Positions 25,039 to 33,161 of a stretch of 64,000 nucleotides of DNA are shown here, in pieces. A program made the position numbers and the translations under genes. The notes below the pieces were generated by a model. The model searched no databases, was not told the DNA's origin, and worked only from the letters and a program-made list of their open reading frames with translations. Numbering within the stretch: the first letter of the stretch is position 1; every line of letters begins with the position of its first letter. Source of the stretch: Thalassolituus maritimus (GTDB lineage Bacteria; Pseudomonadota; Gammaproteobacteria; Pseudomonadales; Oceanobacteraceae); NCBI RefSeq assembly GCF_900156675.1, contig NZ_FTOH01000011.1, positions 50,266 through 114,265 of the forward strand, read 5' to 3'.

Positions 25039-26217
25039 ATGGATGATGTCGCGGTAATCGACCGCTTCCTCAACGTCTTCTCCACCTACATCGATTCGGG
25101 TTTCGGGTTGCTGGGTGGAGAAGTGGCGTTTCTGACAGCCACCCTGGTGGTGATCGACATGACCATCGCGGGACTTTTCTGGGCGCTGAGCCATGCTACC
25201 GGGCAAGCCGATGACGTGCTGGTTCGCCTGATTCGCAAGGTGCTCTACGTGGGAGCCTTCGCCTACATCATAGGCAACTTCAATACGCTGGCGGGTATCG
25301 TGTTCCGCTCCTTCGCCGGGTTGGGGTTGATGGCGTCGGGTACTGGGATGACGGCTGCGGAATTCCTGCAACCGGGCCGCCTGGCCAAGGTGGGCGTGGA
25401 TGCCGGCGCGCCAATCCTAGAGCAGATCAGCGAGATGTCCGGCTTCCCGGAGGTATTCGTCAATATCACGCCCATCGTGGTGCTGTTCCTGGCCTGGCTG
25501 GTAGTGATCCTGACTTTCTTCGTGTTGGCGATCCAGCTCTTCATCACCCTGATTGAGTTCAAGCTGACCACCCTGGCCGGGTTTGTGTTGGTGCCGTTCG
25601 CATTGTGGAACAAGACTGCCTTTCTCGCTGAAAAAGTCCTGGGCAACGTGGTGTCCTCCGGCGTCAAGGTACTGGTGCTGGCGGTGATCATTGGTATCGG
25701 CACCGGACTCTTTGCCGAATTCCAGGTTGCCCCCGCCGAACCCTCTGTGGATTTTGCACTGGTAATCATGCTCGCTTCCCTGGCGCTGTTGGCCTTGGGA
25801 ATCTTCGGGCCGGGCATTGCCACTGGCTTGGTTTCCGGCTCACCACAACTGGGCGCCGGAGCGATGGCAGGCGCCACCCTCGGCGCGGCCGGGACCGCCG
25901 TGGCTCTGGGTGCTGCTGCCACTGGAGTGGGTGGCGCCGTGGTGGCCGGAGCGCGAATGGCGCCCGGTGCCGTTCGGATGGCGACAGGTGGTGCCAGCTC
26001 GATGAAGGCTACGGCCAGCGGGGCGAGTTCGGTCATGGATTCAGCTGCCGCAAACACGAAGCACGCAACAGCGTCGGGCGGACAACCGGCCTGGGCCAGG
26101 CAGTTGCAACGTCGCCAGCAGCTTTCCGATACCGCGACGACCGTTGCCCACACCCTGCGCGGTGGGGATGGTGGCGGTTCTGGATCAGGCCCCAGCCTGA
26201 ACGACCCGGATTCCTAA
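25039..26217 (+). CDS. trbL: TrbL mating-pair formation membrane protein (VirB6-like)
   Basis: A 392-residue polytopic inner-membrane protein. VIDRFLNVFSTYIDSGFGLL is the usual N-terminus, followed by five or six membrane segments and the conserved FKLTTLAGFVLVPFALWNKTAF. The C-terminal 130 residues are low-complexity Gly/Ala/Ser, as is normal for TrbL. ATG 25,039 is favoured, with GGAGG nine bases upstream; a GTG two codons earlier is too close to that site. It forms part of the channel through the inner membrane. Confidence 0.92.
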   Translation: MDDVAVIDRFLNVFSTYIDSGFGLLGGEVAFLTATLVVIDMTIAGLFWALSHATGQADDVLVRLIRKVLYVGAFAYIIGNFNTLAGIVFRSFAGLGLMASGTGMTAAEFLQPGRLAKVGVDAGAPILEQISEMSGFPEVFVNITPIVVLFLAWLVVILTFFVLAIQLFITLIEFKLTTLAGFVLVPFALWNKTAFLAEKVLGNVVSSGVKVLVLAVIIGIGTGLFAEFQVAPAEPSVDFALVIMLASLALLALGIFGPGIATGLVSGSPQLGAGAMAGATLGAAGTAVALGAAATGVGGAVVAGARMAPGAVRMATGGASSMKATASGASSVMDSAAANTKHATASGGQPAWARQLQRRQQLSDTATTVAHTLRGGDGGGSGSGPSLNDPDS

Positions 26218-26229
26218 GGAGAATTTTTC

Positions 26230-26934
26230 ATGCGATTCAAGCGACCTCACGCGCGTTATGCCGAATCCCCGCAACCGGTCACACCCTATCAGGCGGCTGC
26301 CCAGGCCTGGGATGAGCGCATAGGGTCGGCCCGGGTGCAGGCGAAGAACTGGCGGCTGATGGCCTTTGGCTGCCTGACCTTGGCCCTGCTGATGACCGGC
26401 GGGCTGGTGTGGCGTTCGGCACAGTCCATCGTCACGCCCTATGTGGTGGAGGTGGATACGGGCGGACAGGTGCGGGCCGTGGGGGAGGCCATAACGCCGT
26501 ACCGGCCCAACGATGCGCAGACCACCCATCATTTGGCCCGGTTTATCACCCTGGTGCGCTCGCTCTCCATTGATCCGGTGGTGGTGCGCCAGAACTGGCT
26601 GGACGCCTACAACTACACCACCGACCGCGGGGCTGCGGTGCTCAACGATTACGCCCGCACCAACGATCCTTTTGCCCGCATCGGCCAGGAATCGGTGACG
26701 GTGCAAATCAACAGCGTGGTGCGGGCCAGCGACAGCTCTTACCAGGTGCGCTGGAGCGAGCACCGGTTTGTGAACGGCGCGGCGGCCGGTATCGAGCGCT
26801 GGACGGCAGTGGTGTCCGTCGTGCTGCAAACCCCGCGTACCGAACAGCGGCTACGCCGCAATCCATTGGGCATCTACGTCAATGGCCTGTCGTGGAGTCG
26901 GGAGCTGGAGGCCACTGAAGGAGAGATGCCATGA
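26230..26934 (+). CDS. trbF: TrbF mating-pair formation protein (VirB8-like)
   Basis: A 234-residue bitopic protein. A cytoplasmic N-terminus of about 45 residues, one membrane helix (LMAFGCLTLALLMTGGLVW) and a periplasmic NTF2-like domain match VirB8/TrbF. VirB8 proteins scaffold the assembly of the secretion channel. An AAGGAG lies eight bases before the ATG. It overlaps trbG by four bases. Confidence 0.93.
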   Translation: MRFKRPHARYAESPQPVTPYQAAAQAWDERIGSARVQAKNWRLMAFGCLTLALLMTGGLVWRSAQSIVTPYVVEVDTGGQVRAVGEAITPYRPNDAQTTHHLARFITLVRSLSIDPVVVRQNWLDAYNYTTDRGAAVLNDYARTNDPFARIGQESVTVQINSVVRASDSSYQVRWSEHRFVNGAAAGIERWTAVVSVVLQTPRTEQRLRRNPLGIYVNGLSWSRELEATEGEMP

Positions 26935-27926
26935 GCAAACAATTGGATAGATGCGCCGGGGGCCTGGTACTGGCGGTGGCGATTGTGCTGGCCGGCTGCG
27001 CCACGCCGCAAAAACCGCCACAAATTACCCTGGACGAGCCGGTCGCGGCAACCCTGTTGCCGGAGCCCGACAGACCAATAGAAGTGGTGGAAGTGCCAAA
27101 ACCCCTGCCGTTGCCGGGGCAACTGATGTCCTTGCCTGTGGAAGCGGAGGGTACCGAGGAAGTCGAGCTTGCAGATCCGCAGACAGAGGTAGACCAGGCT
27201 ACCGAGGAGGCGCGGGTGCCACCGATGCGGGAAGGCTATGTCAATGCCGTCCAGGTCTGGCCCTTTGCCGAGGGTGCGCTGTATCAGGTCTATGCCAGTC
27301 CCGAGCGAGTGACCGTCATTGCCCTGCAGCCCGGGGAGGAACTGGTAACGGTCGCCGCCGGGGATACAGTGCGCTGGATCGTGGGGGATACGTCCAGTGG
27401 CACCGGAGTCGAGCAGCGAGTCAATGTGTTGGTCAAACCCATCCGCGTGGATATCCGGACCAACCTGGTGATCACCACCAATCGCCGTACCTATCTGATG
27501 GAGTTGATTTCCACCGAGAAGACCTGGATGGCCTCTGTCTCTTGGAACTATCCGAGGGATCGCATGCTGGCCTTGCAGCGTCGCTCGCAGGCGGCCGAGG
27601 TCGCCACGCCGATTGACCGGGATTTGTCCTTGGAAAGCTTGCGATTCCGTTATGCCCTGAGTGGGGATCAGCCGTCATGGCGGCCACTGAGGGCCTTCGA
27701 CGATGGCGGGAAGGTCTATATCCAGTTCCCGGCCGGGATCGCCCAGGGTGAACTGCCGCCGCTGTTCGTGATCGGCCCGCAGGGCGATGGGCAGTTGGTG
27801 AACTACCGCTTCCGCTCGCCGTACTACATCGTGGATCGACTCTTCGGTGCTGCCGAACTGCGTCTGGGTGGTGAGGAAGGCGAGGTGGTACGCATTGAGC
27901 GAACCGATGGGGTACGGAGGGAGTGA
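26931..27926 (+). CDS. trbG: TrbG outer-membrane complex protein (VirB9-like)
   Basis: A 331-residue protein with a lipoprotein-type signal peptide (lipobox VLAGC, about residue 21). The C-terminal VirB9 domain includes TNLVITTNRRTYLMEL and VSWNYP. With TrbI it forms the outer-membrane core ring of the mating channel. The presence of a lipobox in the VirB9-like partner is of note because the VirB7-type lipoprotein is not otherwise evident. It lies between trbF (four-base overlap) and trbI. Confidence 0.93.
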   Translation: MSKQLDRCAGGLVLAVAIVLAGCATPQKPPQITLDEPVAATLLPEPDRPIEVVEVPKPLPLPGQLMSLPVEAEGTEEVELADPQTEVDQATEEARVPPMREGYVNAVQVWPFAEGALYQVYASPERVTVIALQPGEELVTVAAGDTVRWIVGDTSSGTGVEQRVNVLVKPIRVDIRTNLVITTNRRTYLMELISTEKTWMASVSWNYPRDRMLALQRRSQAAEVATPIDRDLSLESLRFRYALSGDQPSWRPLRAFDDGGKVYIQFPAGIAQGELPPLFVIGPQGDGQLVNYRFRSPYYIVDRLFGAAELRLGGEEGEVVRIERTDGVRRE

Positions 27927-27928
27927 GT

Positions 27929-29197
27929 ATGGACGACGACAATACCCCGGATCAGTCACAGTCAGAACCATCGCCGAAGTTGGCACCGGAACAGGTGGCC
28001 CTGCGTGCCCAGCCGCGACCGGTCACGCGGCTGAACCGGCGGATGCTGGCTGTGCTCGCCGGTGGCATGGCCACCGCCGTGTTAGGGGCGATGTTCTGGT
28101 CCTTGCGAGCACCCGAGCGGGATGACCTGAATGGCGCGGACGAATTGTACAACGTCGAGCGCGTCGCCCATTCCGAAGGTCTGGCCCGTTTGCCAACGGA
28201 CTATTCGCAACTGCCGCCTGAAGTGCCTCGCCTGGGTAAGCCGTTGCCGGGGGACCTGGGTGAGCCAATTCTGAAGGCGGAGCGGCAGACAATGGGCTAT
28301 CGGGACATCGGCCAGGACACGGTCGAAGCCGACCGACTGGCACGACTCAAGGAAGCGGAAGAGGCTGCGGCCTCTGCCGTGTTCTTCGGGTCGATTCGAC
28401 CACGGTCTTCTACCGTAGCTTCTGTTGCAGGTGGAGGAGAGGGGTTGCCGATAAATCAGAGCCTGGGCGCCCTCGATTCCCTGGCGATGCTGCAGGGCTC
28501 TCCTTCCGGAGAGATCGACCCCATTACCCTGCAGAACCGTCAGGAACAGAAGGAGGAGTTTCTCAAGAAACCCGCTTTTACAGAAACCCGTAATTCCGGG
28601 GATCTGCAAACGCCGGTATCACCCTATCAAATAATGGCCGGGACGGTGATTGCCGGCGCTCTGGTGACCGGCATCAACTCCGACCTGCCGGGCGATGTGA
28701 TCGCCACCGTTACGGAGCCGGTCTATGACACCGCCACCGGCCGTCATGTGCTGATTCCCCAGGGCTCGCGCATCCTGGGCCGCTACAACAGCCAGGTGAG
28801 CTACGGGCAGACCCGCGTGCAGGTGGTCTGGCACCGGGTGATCCTGCCCGACACTTCTTCCTTTCAACTCGACAACCTCGCCGGCACCGACCCGGCCGGT
28901 TATGCAGGGTTGGAAGATGGCGTCGATTGGCACTGGGATCGCCTGTTCGCAGGTGCCGCCTTGACCACGTTGTTGGGTGTAGGCGCGGAGTTGGCAGCAC
29001 CCGAGAACCGCCAGGATGGCGACCGCGTCATCATCGCCGGGCGGGACAGCGCGCAGGACAGCATCAATCAGGTTGGCCAGGAGGTGACCCGCCGCAATCT
29101 AAATATCCAGCCCACCCTGACCAGCCGGCCCGGTCTGCCGGTGCGCCTTATCGTGAATCGCGACCTGGTGTTGCGGCCATACCAACCACTGATCTAA
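27929..29197 (+). CDS. trbI: TrbI channel protein (VirB10-like)
   Basis: A 422-residue protein: a short cytoplasmic N-terminus, one membrane helix (about residues 40-58), a proline-containing linker and the VirB10 beta-barrel domain. Conserved motifs are AGTVIAGALVTGINSDLPG, LIPQGSRILGRYNSQVSYGQ and the final VNRDLVL. VirB10 proteins span both membranes and sense ATPase energy. ATG 27,929 has GGAGG eight bases upstream. It closes the canonical trb series. Confidence 0.95.
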   Translation: MDDDNTPDQSQSEPSPKLAPEQVALRAQPRPVTRLNRRMLAVLAGGMATAVLGAMFWSLRAPERDDLNGADELYNVERVAHSEGLARLPTDYSQLPPEVPRLGKPLPGDLGEPILKAERQTMGYRDIGQDTVEADRLARLKEAEEAAASAVFFGSIRPRSSTVASVAGGGEGLPINQSLGALDSLAMLQGSPSGEIDPITLQNRQEQKEEFLKKPAFTETRNSGDLQTPVSPYQIMAGTVIAGALVTGINSDLPGDVIATVTEPVYDTATGRHVLIPQGSRILGRYNSQVSYGQTRVQVVWHRVILPDTSSFQLDNLAGTDPAGYAGLEDGVDWHWDRLFAGAALTTLLGVGAELAAPENRQDGDRVIIAGRDSAQDSINQVGQEVTRRNLNIQPTLTSRPGLPVRLIVNRDLVLRPYQPLI

Positions 29198-29214
29198 CAA
29201 CGGGGGATTATGCC

Positions 29215-29439
29215 ATGACCACCAACAAACTGCGGCTGGGGCCGCTACCCAAGACAGAAACTATCAAACTGTCCTTTGCCTGCCCTGTATCCCTGAAGGA
29301 GGACTTGGAGCGTTATGCCGAGCTGCACGCTCAGACCTATGGCGAGCCAGTAGATGCGGTGACGTTGATCCCGCATATGCTGGAGGCGTTTATGGCAAGG
29401 GATCGGGGATTTAACAAGGCGCCCCAGCCTGAAAGGTAA
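29215..29439 (+). CDS. DUF2274 protein at the end of the trb operon
   Basis: A 74-residue protein with TIKLSFACPVSLKEDLERYAELHAQTYGEPVDAVTLIPHMLEAFMARDRGF, the whole of the DUF2274 family, a ribbon-helix-helix-like small protein. It follows trbI by 17 bases with GGGGGA upstream. In many ICEs and IncP-like plasmids this gene is the last of the trb operon. A role in regulation is likely from the fold, but not shown. Confidence 0.85.
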   Translation: MTTNKLRLGPLPKTETIKLSFACPVSLKEDLERYAELHAQTYGEPVDAVTLIPHMLEAFMARDRGFNKAPQPER

Positions 29440-29471
29440 CAATATTTTTGAATAACATTTAGAATGAGTGG

Positions 29472-29500
29472 TGCTGTCTAGGATTAACCATGTTGTCTAG
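29472..29500. promoter_or_regulatory. Short tandem repeat before the defence operon
   Basis: TGCTGTCTAG (29,472-29,481) and TGTTGTCTAG (29,491-29,500) are direct repeats 19 bases apart in the A+T-rich gap between the transfer operon and the ABC-3C genes. They may be an operator for the defence-type operon. No clear -35/-10 pair can be assigned. Confidence 0.3.
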
Positions 29501-29602
29501 AGTAAACACAGTAGCCAAGGTAAGGCGGCAATAATAAACACCACTGACATTGGCTTAGATTACAATGTGGCAGCAAATTTGGGGACTAATAAGGAGACGT
29601 CT

Positions 29603-30604
29603 TTGCGTATCAACCACGCTATCCTGATTCGTGCGCTTCCAGCAGATCGCTTGGAGGACTTCGTCAATGATTGGCTGGCCCATCGTTGCAAAGACTACCA
29701 TAGCCATGAACTTTGGCGCGGCACAGGTGACATGGGGCGTGATGTCACGGGTTATGTAACAGATAAACGCATGGAAGGTCCGTGGGACAACTTTCAGTGT
29801 AAGCAGCTCAGCAAGTCACTATCCGAAAGCTCGGCTTTCGTTGAACTTGGAAAGATATTTATGCACTCGGCGGCTGGCGAGTACTCGTTGCCGCGCTCTT
29901 TCATCTTTGTCGCACCGCGTGGTGTTGCTAGGGCTGTGCAGCAGTTTATTGCTCATCCTGAGCGCTTTAAGAAAGCCTTTCTCGAACGTTGGGATACTGA
30001 TATTTCTGGAAAGCTTGTCGAAAAGCAGGTTGTTCAGCTCAGCCCTGAGATCGAGGCCAAGATTAGAGCATTTGATTTCACCCAGATCCATTGGCTCGAC
30101 GCGGCGCGGCTTGTCGAAGATCCTGCCTGCAAGCCTGCTTTGGTTAAGTGGTTTGACGAAGACCCTGGTCCTTCGCCACGAGGTACTGTCCCCGAAGAGA
30201 TAGATGCCAGCGAATCTTCGTATATCGGCCAACTCCTCAAACTATACGAAGAAAAAGGTCCAGGGACTTTCCCAGATGCAACAGCAGCCCTGGCAAGCGC
30301 AGAGTTCAACACGCATCTTCGCGATCAACGTACTCGTTTCTTCGATTCGGTGGCATTTGACCGATTTTATCGAGATTCTACCCCCGAGGATTTCTTGCCC
30401 AATTTTAAGGATGAAATCTATCACGGTGTGGTCGAGGTCCATAGTGGTGACTATGAAAATGGGCTGGCGAAGCTGCGTCAAGTGATGCAGCAAGCAGCTA
30501 TCCTGCAACCATCCGGTGTACTGGGAAAGCACGCAGGTCCTCAGGTCAAACAAGGGACTTGCCACCAGTTCGCAAATGACGGTCGTTTGCCGTGGCATTG
30601 TTAG
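29603..30604 (+). CDS. ABC-three-component system effector with Mrr-like nuclease domain
   Basis: About 333 residues. The N-terminal 120 residues look like a PD-(D/E)XK nuclease of the Mrr kind: GDMGRDVTGYV (Asp 47) followed by FQCKQL (Gln 65, Lys 67), a D-x(n)-QxK arrangement. The C-terminal 100 residues (FFDSVAFDRFYRDSTPEDFL, DEIYHGVVEV, ILQPSGVLGKHAGPQVKQG, CHQFANDGRLPW) are the conserved tail that marks effectors of ABC-3C conflict systems. The best start is TTG 29,603 with AAGGAG six bases upstream; in-frame GTG and TTG codons lie further upstream. It is first of three tightly spaced genes. Presumed to cut nucleic acid when triggered by its ATPase. Confidence 0.75.
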   Translation: MRINHAILIRALPADRLEDFVNDWLAHRCKDYHSHELWRGTGDMGRDVTGYVTDKRMEGPWDNFQCKQLSKSLSESSAFVELGKIFMHSAAGEYSLPRSFIFVAPRGVARAVQQFIAHPERFKKAFLERWDTDISGKLVEKQVVQLSPEIEAKIRAFDFTQIHWLDAARLVEDPACKPALVKWFDEDPGPSPRGTVPEEIDASESSYIGQLLKLYEEKGPGTFPDATAALASAEFNTHLRDQRTRFFDSVAFDRFYRDSTPEDFLPNFKDEIYHGVVEVHSGDYENGLAKLRQVMQQAAILQPSGVLGKHAGPQVKQGTCHQFANDGRLPWHC

Positions 30605-30615
30605 AGGACAGAATA

Positions 30616-31107
30616 TTGGACAAACATCCGTTCAATAGCACCCTTGAAACCGGTATTCGGGCCTTGGTAGTGCTTGAGGCTTTTTACCCGCGTCATTGCG
30701 ATTTAATGGAAATGACGTGGTTTGATCATCTGATCGTACATACAGGCGATATTGATGGGCAGGATGTACCGGAAAGTCTCCATCCCGATCTTCCCAATCG
30801 TACTGGCGAACTCCTGGTTCGGCGCCAGTTGGTAGAAAGAAGCTTGCGTATGATGCAGCAAATGCACCTTGTTGAAGTGTTTGAGACGGAGGGAGGAATA
30901 GAATTTTGCGCCGGCGAGGAGGCTCCAAGTTACGTGGGGCTTCTGCAGACGCCTTATTCTCTTGCGCTCAAGGACCGAGCTAGATGGATGGCGGATCGCT
31001 TTACTCAACAGGCGAGCGTTGAAATTCGGCAACTCATTGAAGGCCGGATTGGACGCTGGACTACGGAATTCACGACCGATGACACATCTTCGGGGCGATC
31101 ACTATGA
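30616..31107 (+). CDS. ABC-three-component system middle component
   Basis: A protein of about 163 residues, small and helical: PFNSTLETGIRALVVLEAFYP, CDLMEMTWFDHLIVHTGD, SLHPDLPNRTGELLVRRQLVERSLRMMQ and a winged-helix-like core. This is the pattern of the middle component type 2 of ABC-3C systems, which sits between effector and ATPase genes and is thought to connect them. TTG 30,616 with AGAGGA upstream is the likely start; an upstream GTG (30,592) overlaps the previous gene. The stop overlaps the ATPase start (ATGA). Confidence 0.75.
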   Translation: MDKHPFNSTLETGIRALVVLEAFYPRHCDLMEMTWFDHLIVHTGDIDGQDVPESLHPDLPNRTGELLVRRQLVERSLRMMQQMHLVEVFETEGGIEFCAGEEAPSYVGLLQTPYSLALKDRARWMADRFTQQASVEIRQLIEGRIGRWTTEFTTDDTSSGRSL

Positions 31108-32972
31108 ATGGTATCCGGCTGCGTCATCTTGTCTTCACTGGGCCCGGCATTGAGCCTGCCGAACTTTGGTTTGATGAAGGGCTCACTATTATATTTGGTG
31201 CCTCGAATACTGGTAAATCCTTCGCTTCGAAGACCATTCTTTTCATGCTCGGTGTTTCCAAGAGCCTACCCGAAATTGAAGAAATTAGTGCTTATGAATC
31301 GGTTTGGTTAGGCCTGACACTACCTGATAATCGTGATGTTACGCTTTGCCGTGCCACACAGGGCGGCCACTTCACGCTCTATGAGGGACTGCACAAGAGG
31401 GCCGGTGTCACAGATGGTTTAGTGTTGCGCCAGAAACACGATTCCAAGCGCACTGATACCGTTTCGCACTTATTACTCAACGCGATGGGGATCGCGGGGA
31501 AGGCGGTCGTTCGAGACGGTAACTGTAAGAAAGATACGCTATCCATTTACTTATTATCGCCCTACGTTGTAGTGTCTGAGCAGGATATTATTGCCGAGAA
31601 GAGTCCTGTCTTTACCTCGGGGGCGCCTTCTCAGCGCACCTTCGAGCAGAACCTGTTCAAGTTTGTGCTTACCGGGGTTGACGACGCCGCTGCCGTGACA
31701 GTTACTAAACCCTCAGATCGCAAAGTGGCCAAAGCTGCGAAGATTGAACTAGTGGATGAGCTGATTGCTCAGATCGATGCGGAGCTCGGTGAGAACCCGC
31801 CAGATGAAAAGGAAACCGAAGAGCAGCTTGGGCTACTGGAGCAAAGCGCAAGTGACCTTCCCTCTCGATTAAAGGAATCCCAAGCAAAACTTGACGCCCT
31901 TTCAGGTGAAAGACGAAGAACCATAGAGCACCGTCGTGAGTTATTAGAAAGGGCGAGAGAGCTTGATTTAACGATTGAACGTTTCTCCAAATTACAGGCT
32001 GTCTACAGCTCTGACCTTCAGCGCTTGCAGTCAATTGAGGAGGGAGGATTCGTGCTCGTGGCGATGACCGACATGGATTGTCCAGTCTGTGGTGCTCCGT
32101 CTGATGCCCAAAAACATAATCATGCTGCGGAAGAAATTGCGATGGCGCATAAAGCTGCTGCCGCTGAGGCCCGCAAAATCGAGCGTGAACAACGTGAACT
32201 GACCCAAACTATAGCTTCTCTTGAGGCTGAAGCTGTAGGGCTGCACCGGACCGTTGATTTAGAGAAAAATGAGATTGATAGACTTGATGGCGAGATTGAG
32301 AAGGCGCGCCCATATGAAACTTCGTTGCGAGAAAGTTACGAAGTATATGTGTTGAAGCGATCAGAGATACTACATGTTCTCGACCTTTATAAACGCCGTT
32401 CCAATCTATCGACCCGGAGAGCTGGAATTGACTCCGAACCAATCCGACGCAGTAAAGGCGATGCACCATCAGTAGGCCCAGATTCGACTACATTGTTCCG
32501 CTTTGGGGAGACAGTGAAGTCCGTACTAACTGAATGGCGCTTTCCCGATGCAGACAAGGTGCAGTTTGACACGGAAGCTATGGATATTACTGTTGCCGGA
32601 AAACTCCGTGCCGCCAATGGCAAAGGTGTCAGAGCAATTCTTCATGCTGCTTTTAATGTAGCCATTGTTGTTTTCTGTATTGAAAACGATCTTCCATACC
32701 CTGGTTTCCTCGTTCTTGACACTCCGTTGCTCACTTATCGCGAGCCGATGACATCGCGCTATGGTGAGTTGTCGGATGATGAAAAGGTTCTCAAGAAGAC
32801 AGGTCTTGCTGAAAATTTCTATAAACACATCGCTAGCCTGAAGGACAAGGTGCAGTTCATCGTGATCGAAAACTCTGATCCGCCGACTGCTATCCGAGAT
32901 ATCGCCCGTATTGAGACCTTCAGTGGCCTGGAAGGGAATGGCCGATTTGGTTTGTTGGCGACACGCACCTAA
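31104..32972 (+). CDS. ABC-three-component system Rad50-like ATPase
   Basis: A 622-residue SMC/Rad50-type ATPase. Walker A is GASNTGKS (residues 32-39). Two long coiled-coil arms (about 210-320 and 335-420) flank a zinc-hook motif CPVC near residue 325. The Walker B region is FLVLDTPLLTY near 531, followed by a C-terminal head. In ABC-3C systems such an ATPase is the sensor that controls the effector. It overlaps the middle-component gene by four bases. About 190 bases without a gene follow before the TrlF gene. Confidence 0.8.
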   Translation: MNGIRLRHLVFTGPGIEPAELWFDEGLTIIFGASNTGKSFASKTILFMLGVSKSLPEIEEISAYESVWLGLTLPDNRDVTLCRATQGGHFTLYEGLHKRAGVTDGLVLRQKHDSKRTDTVSHLLLNAMGIAGKAVVRDGNCKKDTLSIYLLSPYVVVSEQDIIAEKSPVFTSGAPSQRTFEQNLFKFVLTGVDDAAAVTVTKPSDRKVAKAAKIELVDELIAQIDAELGENPPDEKETEEQLGLLEQSASDLPSRLKESQAKLDALSGERRRTIEHRRELLERARELDLTIERFSKLQAVYSSDLQRLQSIEEGGFVLVAMTDMDCPVCGAPSDAQKHNHAAEEIAMAHKAAAAEARKIEREQRELTQTIASLEAEAVGLHRTVDLEKNEIDRLDGEIEKARPYETSLRESYEVYVLKRSEILHVLDLYKRRSNLSTRRAGIDSEPIRRSKGDAPSVGPDSTTLFRFGETVKSVLTEWRFPDADKVQFDTEAMDITVAGKLRAANGKGVRAILHAAFNVAIVVFCIENDLPYPGFLVLDTPLLTYREPMTSRYGELSDDEKVLKKTGLAENFYKHIASLKDKVQFIVIENSDPPTAIRDIARIETFSGLEGNGRFGLLATRT

Positions 32973-33161
32973 TGGGGCTGCAACTGGAAATGGGCCATAA
33001 AGTTTTGGAAGGCATCAGACTCTCGTGTGTGATTATCGGGATGTGATGCGGGCATGTGCGTTAGTAGCCTGATGTGTGTGGAAGGAAAGGGGCAATAATG
33101 ATGAAAGCGCGAGGTTACATGGAGATAATCACACGAAAATGAAAAAAATTAAGGGGAACGC

